Source: an uncultured Caulobacterales bacterium
Lineage (GTDB): Bacteria; Pseudomonadota; Alphaproteobacteria; Caulobacterales; Caulobacteraceae
Direction: 5' to 3'
DNA: 64,000 bases
NCBI GenBank assembly: GCA_903862425.1
Contig: CAIOYC010000030.1
Span: 1-64,000 of the forward strand
A program made the translations under genes and the position numbers. Below are positions 43,468 through 52,118 of the stretch, piece by piece. Each line of letters opens with the position of its first letter. Positions within the stretch are counted from its first letter, which is position 1. The notes under the pieces are model-generated. The model was not told the origin of the DNA and searched no databases. It worked only from the letters and a program-made list of their open reading frames with translations.

Positions 43468-43512
43468 GCGCCATTAGCGGCCGTCGGCGCCCTTCCAGGA
43501 AGGCGACATTCG
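43468..43512 (+). repeat. 45-bp direct repeat, left copy
   Basis: Matches 44617-44661 at 34 of 45 positions, counted by eye. The best block is tccaggaaggcgacattcg against tccagaaaggcgacgtttg. Together the two copies flank the DUF2971 gene. Confidence 0.6.
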
Positions 43513-43602
43513 CAAGAGGAGCGCGAGGTAAGTTCGCTGTCCTTCAGCGCGTCATTGGCATTGCCCCCTCAGATTGAAGTTGGCAGTCTCGCCCGGGGGC
43601 GC

Positions 43603-44547
43603 ATGATGCCAAATAAGCTCTACAAATATCGCGCTTTCGGCGTTCGAGCGCTGCGTAGCTTGACCTCGGCCGAGGTCCATTATTCTCGGCCGAGGACGTT
43701 CAACGACCCGCTGGACTGTGACCCGACTTTCGACGTGGACGTAGGTCGAACGACGCTGGAGAAGCTCCTGTATCGGATGCTCTTGCGCCGGCTGGAGAAG
43801 AAACAGGCTGCCGACCGAGTGGTTTACCTTCGCTATATGTCGACGGAGTACGGGGACTTCGAGACAGACAAAGATGTCGAGGCCTACCTCGTTCGGATGC
43901 TCGCGCGCGACATCAAGGATGAGCTCGACGACGAATTCTCTCAGCACGGCGTCCTATCGTTGTCCGCCACTTGGTCCTCTGCGTTGATGTGGAGCCACTA
44001 CGCCGACGAGCATCACGGGATTTGCGTGGAGTACGATACCACTGACCAGGAGCATCCAAACCTTGGGCCCGTCAGTTATCGCGCGCCACGGGCCGTTAAA
44101 GCGAGCGATCTTGCGCGGTGGAAAGGCTCCGACGACGCTGCGGCCAAAGATCGTGTTCTCCAGACCTATTTCTACGCGAAGTCATCGGAGTGGAAATACG
44201 AGAAGGAATGGCGCGACGTCCGTGACGACAATGGCGTCAAGGAGCTGCCGTTTCGGATCACCGCCATTCACTTCGGGCTGCGCTGCGACCACGCGGTGAT
44301 CAGCAGCATGGTGCGGCTCTTGAACGACCAGCCTCAGATCAAGCTCTACACCATTCGCCCCAAGGAAGAGACGTTCAAGCTCCGGCGATCGCGGCTTGGT
44401 GCCGAAGACATCGCCGAGATCAACGCGACTGCGATAAGCGAGCCAGGCTGGCTGATGTTTAAGGACGTGTTCTGGGAGGAGGAACTCGAGAACCTGCCAG
44501 AGACCGGCGGCGAGGCGTTGCCTGAAGTGCCCGACCCGGACTCATGA
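43603..44547 (+). CDS. DUF2971 family protein
   Basis: About 314 aa from ATG 43603 (GGGGG upstream; the open frame starts 48 bases earlier). KLYKYRAFGVRALRSL, then SRPRTFNDPLDCDP and SSALMWSHYADEHHGICVEYD are the DUF2971 hallmarks. The family is soluble and its function unknown, but its members occur often in defence islands and beside ATPases. Here it stands between direct repeats and ahead of a STAND ATPase. Confidence 0.85.
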   Translation: MMPNKLYKYRAFGVRALRSLTSAEVHYSRPRTFNDPLDCDPTFDVDVGRTTLEKLLYRMLLRRLEKKQAADRVVYLRYMSTEYGDFETDKDVEAYLVRMLARDIKDELDDEFSQHGVLSLSATWSSALMWSHYADEHHGICVEYDTTDQEHPNLGPVSYRAPRAVKASDLARWKGSDDAAAKDRVLQTYFYAKSSEWKYEKEWRDVRDDNGVKELPFRITAIHFGLRCDHAVISSMVRLLNDQPQIKLYTIRPKEETFKLRRSRLGAEDIAEINATAISEPGWLMFKDVFWEEELENLPETGGEALPEVPDPDS

Positions 44548-44616
44548 TCGTAAGGGTGGTTGCCGCTTGCCCCGGTGCGAAAAACTGCCGGTTGCGCCTG
44601 CCTGATTGGCTCGGCA

Positions 44617-44661
44617 GCGCCAATATCGGACGTTAGCACCCCTCCAGAAAGGCGACGTTTG
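44617..44661 (+). repeat. 45-bp direct repeat, right copy
   Basis: Partner of 43468-43512, about 1.15 kb apart. The repeat sits after the DUF2971 stop (44547) and before the end of the STAND gene (44685). Confidence 0.6.
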
Positions 44662-44684
44662 GATACAATAGCGCCGCCAGAACC

Positions 44685-47600
44685 TCATTGCACTTGAGTG
44701 GCCGCAGTGCCCCTCAGCAACAGGGTGAGGTCGCGGCTCGGAGCCTTGAGACCGAACAAGGTTTCTGCGTATTTTTTGCTGCGCTTCTCCGCCGCCTTCC
44801 CCATCTGCTCAAACACCCCTTCGAGATATGGGTGGGTCTCGGCGGGTATGGCGCCAATCCAATCGCGATCTAGGAGCGCTCGGATATCGGCCACACCGAT
44901 CGCGAGCTGACTATAACGCCAGAACGCGACCGGATCGTTCGTCTGGCTCATCCGGTCAAGCCAATGCTGGCTCCAGCGCGCGCGGATATAACGCCCGTTG
45001 GCGTGCTCGGCGACCTGCGCCAAGAACCCGGCCGAAGGTCGCCTGTCGAAAACCTGGTCGCTTTGCGGGTTGGGGCTGCGCATCCCCGCTACGGTGATCG
45101 CGCGTGCCCGATGACCCGGCTCGGCTCGGGCCAGACGATCCGACACATAGGCGTCGAGCCAAAGGGCCCCGTCCTCGGTTTCAGCGGCGACGACGATCTT
45201 TTGAATGGCGTCGTCGTCCAGCGCACCATCCAAGACCTCCGCCCAGAAGGGCTCGAGCACTGGGTCCCGGACCTGGAACAGCGAAATCAGATCCAGGGGC
45301 AACTTCTCAAAGCCGAAGGTCACTGTGGTGATCGAGCGTACGTCCCAGACCTTGCGGAAGATCGAGGCCACTAGCGTGCCGTGCGAGCGCGCCACCGAGC
45401 CGGCTAGGACGAGAGCGAGGTTGCGCACCTGGCTCAGCGCCCAACGGTCCTCGCTCGCCAGGATCCGGTTCAGCATGGCGGCGACGAGATCGGGCTCGGT
45501 TTGGCCGAGCAACCGCAGGCCCTCGCGCGGTGGCGACGAGCCGAGCTGGGACGCGCCCTCGCTTGAAAGCGCTTTCATGAATACCTTCACCTTGGCGCCC
45601 AGCGCTCTTTGGCGTTCGGCGAACTGCGCCGAGCCCCGTTCGGCGTCGCTCCATTGCTCCAACTGCGCCTGCAGGTCTCCCTGACCGTCCTCGATCTCAT
45701 CGAAGGAGAAGGTGGCATCGAGACCGCCCTTTAACGCGCCATAGGTCATCTCCACGCCTTCGGGGGGAACCGCCGAGATAGGCTGGAGTAGGCGCTCGAC
45801 CACTGCGCGTGTCTGGATGGCGAGGTGTTCGAGGGCGGGACCGCCGAGCCTCACCGCCACCCAGCCGGCGAAGTGAGGCGGAACCTTTTCGATGAGATCG
45901 GTCCGGTTCAGAGCCACCACAGCCTGGGCCATGAGCCGGCCCATCGAGAACCCTTCCTCGCTGAGGTCGAGTTGGAGGTTACGGCGTTCAAACCGGTCGA
46001 GGACCTCCGCATAGAGGCCGTTGTCCTGAGCGTTGGCTGCGATCTCGGCAGCCATATGCCGCTGCACGGGCTCCCCACCGCTCAGAATATCGAGAAGGCG
46101 CTGGCGCGCCCGTTCGGTCAGTTCCTGGTCGCAGCCCGAGGCGTAGAACAGAGTGCGGGTGAGTCGGTCCGGGTCCTGGGATGCAATGGCGGACTCTAGA
46201 TGCGCCTCGAACGCCTCCGCCGGCATCTGCTGCAGGCCTCGGCGGAGTTTGAGATAGAGCGGCACGCGCGGGCTCAGCCCCAAGATCAGATCGAGCTGCT
46301 CCTCCCCCGTCGCGCCAATGATGAGGCTTTCAGCCATCTCCCCGGCGACCCACTCGGCGTCCGACTCGCTCACGCGCCCGGGGTCCTCCGTCAGGCGGTG
46401 CAGGCCCTGAAGGACCGCCTGGCGGCTGAGCGGATCGAACAGCGGCGATAAATCCGGCAAATGCCAGCCGAGTTGGCGAAGCGGTAGTCCGGTACGCTCA
46501 GATGCTCCCGCGACGACGGCGCGGAATTTTGCGACGAGCAGCTCCGGATCGAACCGCACGAGACCATGGCTGGCATATTCCAGGTCATGGTCCTCCATGG
46601 TTGAGCTCATATGCAGCCAAACCGTCTCGGGCTTGATCCGCTCGAGCGCCGTTCGCGCATTGTCCAGGTTGGTCGGCTCCGGTGCCTCGGGATCGTAGGG
46701 GTCGACATCGCAGAAGGTCTCCACCCGTCGCCAGCCAGCGTGAAATTCGATTGGATTGACGAGGTCTGCCCACTCGGCCGAGGCCTCGTCCCCCAATAGT
46801 CGCAGCGCTGCGGCGACGCCCGAGCGAATGCAGGGCGACGAACGCTGGTTGACGCCCGAGGTCGCTGCCTCGATCGCGGTCCTGACCTCGGCCCAGTCGA
46901 TCGTGTTGAGCCGAAGCGACCATTCCAGCTCCGCGCGCGCGTCGGGGTAGTCGCCTGCCAGACCCTGGGCCAGGCCCCAGCTTAGGAAAGCCTCGGCGAT
47001 CTCGGCCTGGGGCCGCGCGGCGAAAAGCTCGGCGATGGACTGGGCGAGGTTCATCGGCGGCGGATTGCCGATTTCCACGGTGAAGCGGCGGACGAGCTCG
47101 GTCTCCGCTCGCGTGAGACCCTTCAGATTGTCGTCGATCCACGCTTCGCGCGTGGTCTGACGTTCGGCGTCGCGCTCATCACGCCAGAGGATCTTGGCTT
47201 GGCGCGACCAGAGCCCCAGCCACCGGGACGCCCGGCGGACAAGTGCCTCGCGCACCGGCTTGCGGTCTCGTCCCTCAGCAAGGAGCGAAGTCAGCGACTG
47301 CTGGCGGACCTCGCGACCGAGGTGGTCGCGGCTTAGTTCCGCGACCTCCAGGAAGGCGTCGGGCCGCGCCGGAAGATAGGCCGTGAGGGTCTGGAAGGCG
47401 GCGTCGTCGACATTGTGAAGGCGTAGCCAGTAGACGATCAGGGCCCGACGGCCCTCGGATGGGAAGCCGCCGTCCAGACAGGCCAGACCGATGGCGGCGG
47501 CGATGACGGCGGCCAATCGATCGAAACTCTGGATCGGCGAAAGCGCCTCGTCCAGCACGTCGGTCGGCCGCCGGCCATTCTGCAGTCCTTGACGGACCTC

Positions 47601-49604
47601 ATCATTTATCAGGAGGGCCAGGGCGTACGGGAGGACTTCCTCGCGGAAGACGTAGCCGCCCGGCCGTTCGCCGTCCTGCGTCATGAACCGCCCCTCTTCG
47701 ATCTCGGTCAGGTCGTTGACGATCTCAGCCGGGCCCAACCGTTTGGAGAGGCCCGTCCGATCGGCCCACTCGTCCCGTTCGAACGTGGCCTTGGGCGCGG
47801 TCAGCCAGGCGCGGGCGTGCAGGCGCAAGAGCTTGTCGAAATCCTCCACCGAATGACGGATGCCGGAAGCGCGTTCAGCTAGCCGCGCCCGCCAATATTC
47901 CAGAAGCAGCCGCTCGACGGTCAGATCCTTGGCCGACAAGAGCTGCGGCAAGAGCTTCAGGGCCACGCTGCCGACGCGCGGGTTGGCGATGAAGCCGCGC
48001 ACCGGGGCGGGAAGCTCTGCGATCGTTCGGCCGACTCGCGCCAGCATGGTCGCCAGTTCGGTGTCGGAATAGTTGGCGATCGTCACCTCGCGGATCGTCA
48101 CCATCTGGGAGATCCGCGGCTGAACTTCCCGGCGCCAGAAGCCCGGGCGCGCGGTAACCACCAGAATGCCGCCCAGCGCCTGCAGCTCAGGGGCAAAGGC
48201 CAAGATCAGGTCCGACCATGGGGCCAGCGCCCGCTCGTTCAGTCCATCCAATACCAGAACGAAGCGCAGCTGCGCTTTCGAATCTCCCGTCTTCCACCGT
48301 GCGATGCGGCGTCGCCAAGCCGCGATCGCGGTCGGGTCCTCGCTCCGCCCCTCCTGGGCTGCAAACAACGTCGCCAGGGCGGTGGTTGGGTCCTTGGCGT
48401 CAAGCCCTGCTCCAAGGCCGCTTGGGACCAGGCAGAGGATCGGCGGCTCGGTATGAAGCGCCCACCACTGCGCCATCAGCCAGGTCTTGCCAACACCCTC
48501 TTCGCCGAGGAGGACCACAATGGCCGTGTCGGCCGGGTCCGGCGTGATGGCGGTCTCGAGTTGGTCGATCAGCGTGCCCCGCGGCATGGCTGGGGCGTCG
48601 GGCGCCGACACGTCGATCCACTGTCCAAAGGCCAGCTGGCTTTGCCGCCGGTCTTTGAAGCGCGTCCGCAGCCAGACGTCCGCGTTGCGGCGAAGCGCGT
48701 CCAGGCCAACGGTTGAGGCCTGGAACTGTTGGCGAATATGTTCGAGTTGGGTCTGAAAGCTCGGATCGGCGCTGATCACCGAGAGTGCTACATGCAGGCG
48801 GCGTAAATCGGCTTGGCTGTATTCCGCGAACCATTGGAATGTTGGCTCTAGGGTGGCGGCCAGGAGCACCGCCAGCGGCGGGAGCGGCCGCTCCGCCCAA
48901 TCCAGCGCTAGGACCGTAACGCCCTCGCGCTCAAGGAGCGCGGTGACGTCTCCAAGGGTGGGATCGCCGATCGGGGCGGTACAGCAGAGCGCCCAGACAT
49001 CGACCTTGCCAGTCAGATAGAAACCCGCCACTGCGGCTTTGCCGGCGAGCTCGGCCAAGGACGGCGGCTCGTTCGCGTAGAGCTTGCTCTCGAACGCGAT
49101 CGCAAAATGGTTGGAAACGGTACTTACCCCGTCGCGACCGAACTGGAGACCAGACTTCGAGACGCGGACGACCAGGCCGGTGACGGCCGCCAGCGCTTGC
49201 GCGGTCAGCCCCTCGAATCCGCGCACGCCCGATGGTCCCAGCGCGATAATGGCGTTCTTCAGGGTCGTAAGTGCGCTTCCGGTGTCGCCGGCTTTCAATG
49301 CGACCGCGTCGCCAAGATCGCGCATGGCGCGGTCGTGACCGGGCGAGGGGATGTGGTCACCGGTTTCCCAACGCGCCACGCTGACCCGCGAGACGCCAAG
49401 CGCCTTCGCCAAGGCCTCTTGCGAAAGGCCCAGAGCCTGACGGAGCTCGACGATGGCCGAGCCTGATAACCGCTCATCCACGACAACGCGGCTCGAACGT
49501 TCGGGTGAGGCCTTGTATCGTTTGTTGGCAGAAGTTGGCGCGAGCGAAGCCAATCCGTCTGCAACAGGGGCATAATTCGGCAAAATCTCTGATGAATCGG
49601 ACAT
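44685..49604 (-). CDS. HTH + PD-(D/E)XK nuclease + STAND ATPase defence-type protein
   Basis: 1639 aa. XRE-type helix-turn-helix at about 51-88 (LGLSQEALAKALGVSRVSVA). Next is an Mrr/Cap4-like nuclease: Glu131 in GFEGL, Asp158 in FGRDGV and Glu172-x-Lys174 in FESKLY. Then a NACHT/STAND ATPase with Walker A GEEGVGKT (367-374) and Walker B VLVLDG (Asp453). The remaining about 1000 residues are helical repeats, the expected target sensor. The architecture matches antiviral STAND (Avs-like) proteins, where phage proteins trigger the nuclease; the HTH in front is unusual. A palindrome 17 bases upstream may be its own operator. Exact Avs type undetermined. Confidence 0.78.
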   Translation of the reverse strand: MSDSSEILPNYAPVADGLASLAPTSANKRYKASPERSSRVVVDERLSGSAIVELRQALGLSQEALAKALGVSRVSVARWETGDHIPSPGHDRAMRDLGDAVALKAGDTGSALTTLKNAIIALGPSGVRGFEGLTAQALAAVTGLVVRVSKSGLQFGRDGVSTVSNHFAIAFESKLYANEPPSLAELAGKAAVAGFYLTGKVDVWALCCTAPIGDPTLGDVTALLEREGVTVLALDWAERPLPPLAVLLAATLEPTFQWFAEYSQADLRRLHVALSVISADPSFQTQLEHIRQQFQASTVGLDALRRNADVWLRTRFKDRRQSQLAFGQWIDVSAPDAPAMPRGTLIDQLETAITPDPADTAIVVLLGEEGVGKTWLMAQWWALHTEPPILCLVPSGLGAGLDAKDPTTALATLFAAQEGRSEDPTAIAAWRRRIARWKTGDSKAQLRFVLVLDGLNERALAPWSDLILAFAPELQALGGILVVTARPGFWRREVQPRISQMVTIREVTIANYSDTELATMLARVGRTIAELPAPVRGFIANPRVGSVALKLLPQLLSAKDLTVERLLLEYWRARLAERASGIRHSVEDFDKLLRLHARAWLTAPKATFERDEWADRTGLSKRLGPAEIVNDLTEIEEGRFMTQDGERPGGYVFREEVLPYALALLINDEVRQGLQNGRRPTDVLDEALSPIQSFDRLAAVIAAAIGLACLDGGFPSEGRRALIVYWLRLHNVDDAAFQTLTAYLPARPDAFLEVAELSRDHLGREVRQQSLTSLLAEGRDRKPVREALVRRASRWLGLWSRQAKILWRDERDAERQTTREAWIDDNLKGLTRAETELVRRFTVEIGNPPPMNLAQSIAELFAARPQAEIAEAFLSWGLAQGLAGDYPDARAELEWSLRLNTIDWAEVRTAIEAATSGVNQRSSPCIRSGVAAALRLLGDEASAEWADLVNPIEFHAGWRRVETFCDVDPYDPEAPEPTNLDNARTALERIKPETVWLHMSSTMEDHDLEYASHGLVRFDPELLVAKFRAVVAGASERTGLPLRQLGWHLPDLSPLFDPLSRQAVLQGLHRLTEDPGRVSESDAEWVAGEMAESLIIGATGEEQLDLILGLSPRVPLYLKLRRGLQQMPAEAFEAHLESAIASQDPDRLTRTLFYASGCDQELTERARQRLLDILSGGEPVQRHMAAEIAANAQDNGLYAEVLDRFERRNLQLDLSEEGFSMGRLMAQAVVALNRTDLIEKVPPHFAGWVAVRLGGPALEHLAIQTRAVVERLLQPISAVPPEGVEMTYGALKGGLDATFSFDEIEDGQGDLQAQLEQWSDAERGSAQFAERQRALGAKVKVFMKALSSEGASQLGSSPPREGLRLLGQTEPDLVAAMLNRILASEDRWALSQVRNLALVLAGSVARSHGTLVASIFRKVWDVRSITTVTFGFEKLPLDLISLFQVRDPVLEPFWAEVLDGALDDDAIQKIVVAAETEDGALWLDAYVSDRLARAEPGHRARAITVAGMRSPNPQSDQVFDRRPSAGFLAQVAEHANGRYIRARWSQHWLDRMSQTNDPVAFWRYSQLAIGVADIRALLDRDWIGAIPAETHPYLEGVFEQMGKAAEKRSKKYAETLFGLKAPSRDLTLLLRGTAATQVQ

Positions 49605-49620
49605 AGGTACACCTGGCGAC

Positions 49621-49634
49621 GTATCGAACGATAC
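49621..49634. promoter_or_regulatory. Palindromic operator candidate for the HTH-STAND gene
   Basis: GTATCGAACGATAC has 6-bp perfect arms around AA and lies 17 bases before the ATG of the HTH-STAND gene. A related TTGTATCGTTTG stretch occurs inside the gene near 49513. It fits autoregulation by the XRE domain. Confidence 0.5.
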
Positions 49635-49787
49635 AATTGTTTTCGTGCCTGTCCAGAAATGGTTCAGGCGTGGGCCGGGTTACACGGCACCGGTGCGGAT
49701 TGGTTCTTGGTGAAAACGCCTCTATGCGTGGAAGGCGCAATCATTGAGGGTGTGGAATGGCCATGCCGGCAGAGCCGAGAAGGATGA

Positions 49788-51443
49788 ATGGACAGCGGCC
49801 CGGGACTGTTTGCTGATTCCTTTGACTGGGCTGTCGTGCGTCTCGCCACCTACTTTCCAGAGGCGGCGCAGCGGGCGTGCCTGCTGTTCGGCGCGGTCGA
49901 GCTTTTGTCCAGGGACCGGCCCCGGCCGCGCTCCGGGCCGATCGAGAAGCTCAAGATCGGGCCTGGCAAGCGCGCCAGCGTCTTCGTCCGGAAAACGGTG
50001 ATGCAGGCCGAGGCGGCGATTGAGTGGTACCGCCAGCCCGGACATCCCGACTTTCTGGCACCGGCGCCCGCTCCGCCCGACGACGAATCCGCCGCTCTTG
50101 AGACGACGCCCTTGGCGGCGAGCGCTTTCGAGGACGATCCGGTCTGGCCCGCGCTGGGCTTGCCGCTGGATGCGGACCTCTTCTCCGGAGCCGGCGGCCC
50201 AGGCGATCCTGCGCCCTTTCGGGGATCGGGAAACTCAAGAATCCATCGACGGTTCGGCGACGACACCGGCTTCGACGTCGTCCTGGGCGATCCCGCCGCG
50301 CTGCAATTCCTGAAGCGGCGGCTGCATGTCGATCTTGGAGACTATACCGAATACCTCGGTGGGCTGGCTCTGGTCGTTCCAGACCCCGTCCTTCGCCATA
50401 TCCAGCATCGCCTGGTGAAGGAGAGCGAGGCGGGTGAGGGCGAGCGAGTTGTCTTCAGACTGAGCCCGCAGGCCGGCCAGACCCTCGAAGGGCTGCAGAT
50501 CACCATGCTCGAACGACGCTCGAACCTGCTCTCACGATTCGAGACCATCGACGTGCCCCTAGATGGTGTGGTGGTGCTCGAGAGCTCCGTTCCGTTCGAC
50601 CAGACGGGATACGTCGTGTCTCATCCTCGCCATGGCGTTCTCGCCTACCAGCAACCCCTGCCTTTCATCCGCGCCGTGCGGGCTTCGATCGCGGTTGCGG
50701 GTCGCCGCGTCGAGGTACAGACGAGCCGCACAGCAGCCCGCAGGAGCCCGCTCGACACCTATCTGGTCACTGAATACGCCAATGAGGTTCCGGTCTCGGT
50801 TGGGGAAGAGCGCCGTGACGCTGGAGTGAGGATTGCGCAAGCCGCCCTCCGTCGGCAGCGGCGAGCCGCGGCGCAGCAATCGCGTCAAACCTGGTTCGAG
50901 GAAGGAGACCGGAAAGGCGCACTCGAGTTCCTGCGCCGGCAGATGGCGCGGGCAAGAACCTCGGTGCTCGTCGCCGATCCCTATTTCGGAGGCCTTCAGA
51001 CCTACCAGGTCCTGCACGCCACACCCAGAACTGGGGTTGAATTCACCATCCTCACCTCGCGCCTGGCGTTCGAAGGTCCAGCCGAGCCGCTGGCTGATGG
51101 GAACGATGCGACAGCACCCTTCCCGCCGGAGGCGGAGCACCTAGACCTATTCGAGCGGTCGCTGTCGAGTCTGCGGGAGCGGGGCATAACCCATGTCTCG
51201 GCCCTGGTTCTGGGCGGCAAGAGCCCGAGGCTCCACGACCGTTTCCTGGTCATCGACGAGGAGGTGCTGTTTCTCGGCAACTCGCTGAACATGTTGGGCG
51301 AGCGGGCCTCTCTGATCATGGCTGTGGCGGACAGCGGACCCATTCTCTCGCGGCTCGTGCAGATGGCGCGCTCGGCAGAGCGCTTCGAAGACTATCGCGC
51401 CCGTCGCCTCCAACGGCTGCTCATTTCGCCGCGCGAGCCCTAA
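49788..51443 (+). CDS. VPA1262-like protein with phospholipase-D-type motif
   Basis: 551 aa. The N-terminal part (about 1-330) resembles the VPA1262 N-terminal domain as I recall it. The C-terminal part is PLD-like: TSVLVADPYFGG, then RLHDRFLVIDEEVLFLGNSL. The active motif is His483-x-Arg485-x4-Asp490, an HKD-type motif with Arg in place of Lys. The start at 49788 has GAGAAGG ahead. First of three adjacent genes read in the same direction, divergent from the STAND gene; a joint defence or nucleic-acid-processing role is inferred. Confidence 0.65.
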   Translation: MDSGPGLFADSFDWAVVRLATYFPEAAQRACLLFGAVELLSRDRPRPRSGPIEKLKIGPGKRASVFVRKTVMQAEAAIEWYRQPGHPDFLAPAPAPPDDESAALETTPLAASAFEDDPVWPALGLPLDADLFSGAGGPGDPAPFRGSGNSRIHRRFGDDTGFDVVLGDPAALQFLKRRLHVDLGDYTEYLGGLALVVPDPVLRHIQHRLVKESEAGEGERVVFRLSPQAGQTLEGLQITMLERRSNLLSRFETIDVPLDGVVVLESSVPFDQTGYVVSHPRHGVLAYQQPLPFIRAVRASIAVAGRRVEVQTSRTAARRSPLDTYLVTEYANEVPVSVGEERRDAGVRIAQAALRRQRRAAAQQSRQTWFEEGDRKGALEFLRRQMARARTSVLVADPYFGGLQTYQVLHATPRTGVEFTILTSRLAFEGPAEPLADGNDATAPFPPEAEHLDLFERSLSSLRERGITHVSALVLGGKSPRLHDRFLVIDEEVLFLGNSLNMLGERASLIMAVADSGPILSRLVQMARSAERFEDYRARRLQRLLISPREP

Positions 51444-51446
51444 GCG

Positions 51447-52118
51447 ATGCCGAGCTTCCCCGCCCCCGAGGTGGATGCCGCCACGCCGGCTGCGCGTCCG
51501 CTCCCCGCACCTCGCATCTATTGGCCCAGCGTGACGGGCTTTTCGGAGGACGGTGGCGCCGACGCCGATCGGTTCCCGAGTCTACAGGCTACGAAGGCGC
51601 GCTATGGAATGCGTCCACCCGATAGCCTTCGCGTCTTCGTCGAGGCGGTCGCTGCCGCTGAGGATCAGGTGCTCGTCCTGGACGACTATCTGTTCAATCC
51701 GCCCGCCGATCAGTCTCAACAGCGGCGCTATGACCAGATCCTGGCTTGGTTGCCCGATCATCTGGCCGCCAACGAGGTCCGCCTCCTCACCAGCGATGTC
51801 GGCGAGCGGGCGGACCAGGACGATATCCGGCGACTGCTGGGCGAGCGCGCGGGCCGGATTAACCGTTCATCGCCGCTCCGCCGCGGTCAGGTGTCGATCG
51901 AAGTCCGGTTCACGCTTGGACAAACCTTCCCTTATGTCCACGACCGCTTCGCCATTATCGACCGCGAACTCTGGCACTTTGGCGCGACCGTCGGCGGCTT
52001 GCATGGACGGGTGAACGCCGCCAGCCGCGGTTGGGATGCAGTGGCCCATGATGCGGTACGCTTCTTCAATGACGCCTGGGCGGGAGATGGCGACCAGAAA
52101 CGAGGCCGACATGCTTGA
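51447..52118 (+). CDS. PLD-like companion protein
   Basis: 223 aa, starting 3 bases after the previous stop. It has a VHDRFAIIDRELWHFGATVG stretch, with His165-x-Arg167-x4-Asp172, the same Arg variant of an HKD motif as in the upstream protein, and LVLDDYLFNPP as a preceding strand. PLD enzymes need two such motifs, so the two proteins may form a mixed pair. It overlaps the next gene by 8 bases. Confidence 0.6.
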   Translation: MPSFPAPEVDAATPAARPLPAPRIYWPSVTGFSEDGGADADRFPSLQATKARYGMRPPDSLRVFVEAVAAAEDQVLVLDDYLFNPPADQSQQRRYDQILAWLPDHLAANEVRLLTSDVGERADQDDIRRLLGERAGRINRSSPLRRGQVSIEVRFTLGQTFPYVHDRFAIIDRELWHFGATVGGLHGRVNAASRGWDAVAHDAVRFFNDAWAGDGDQKRGRHA

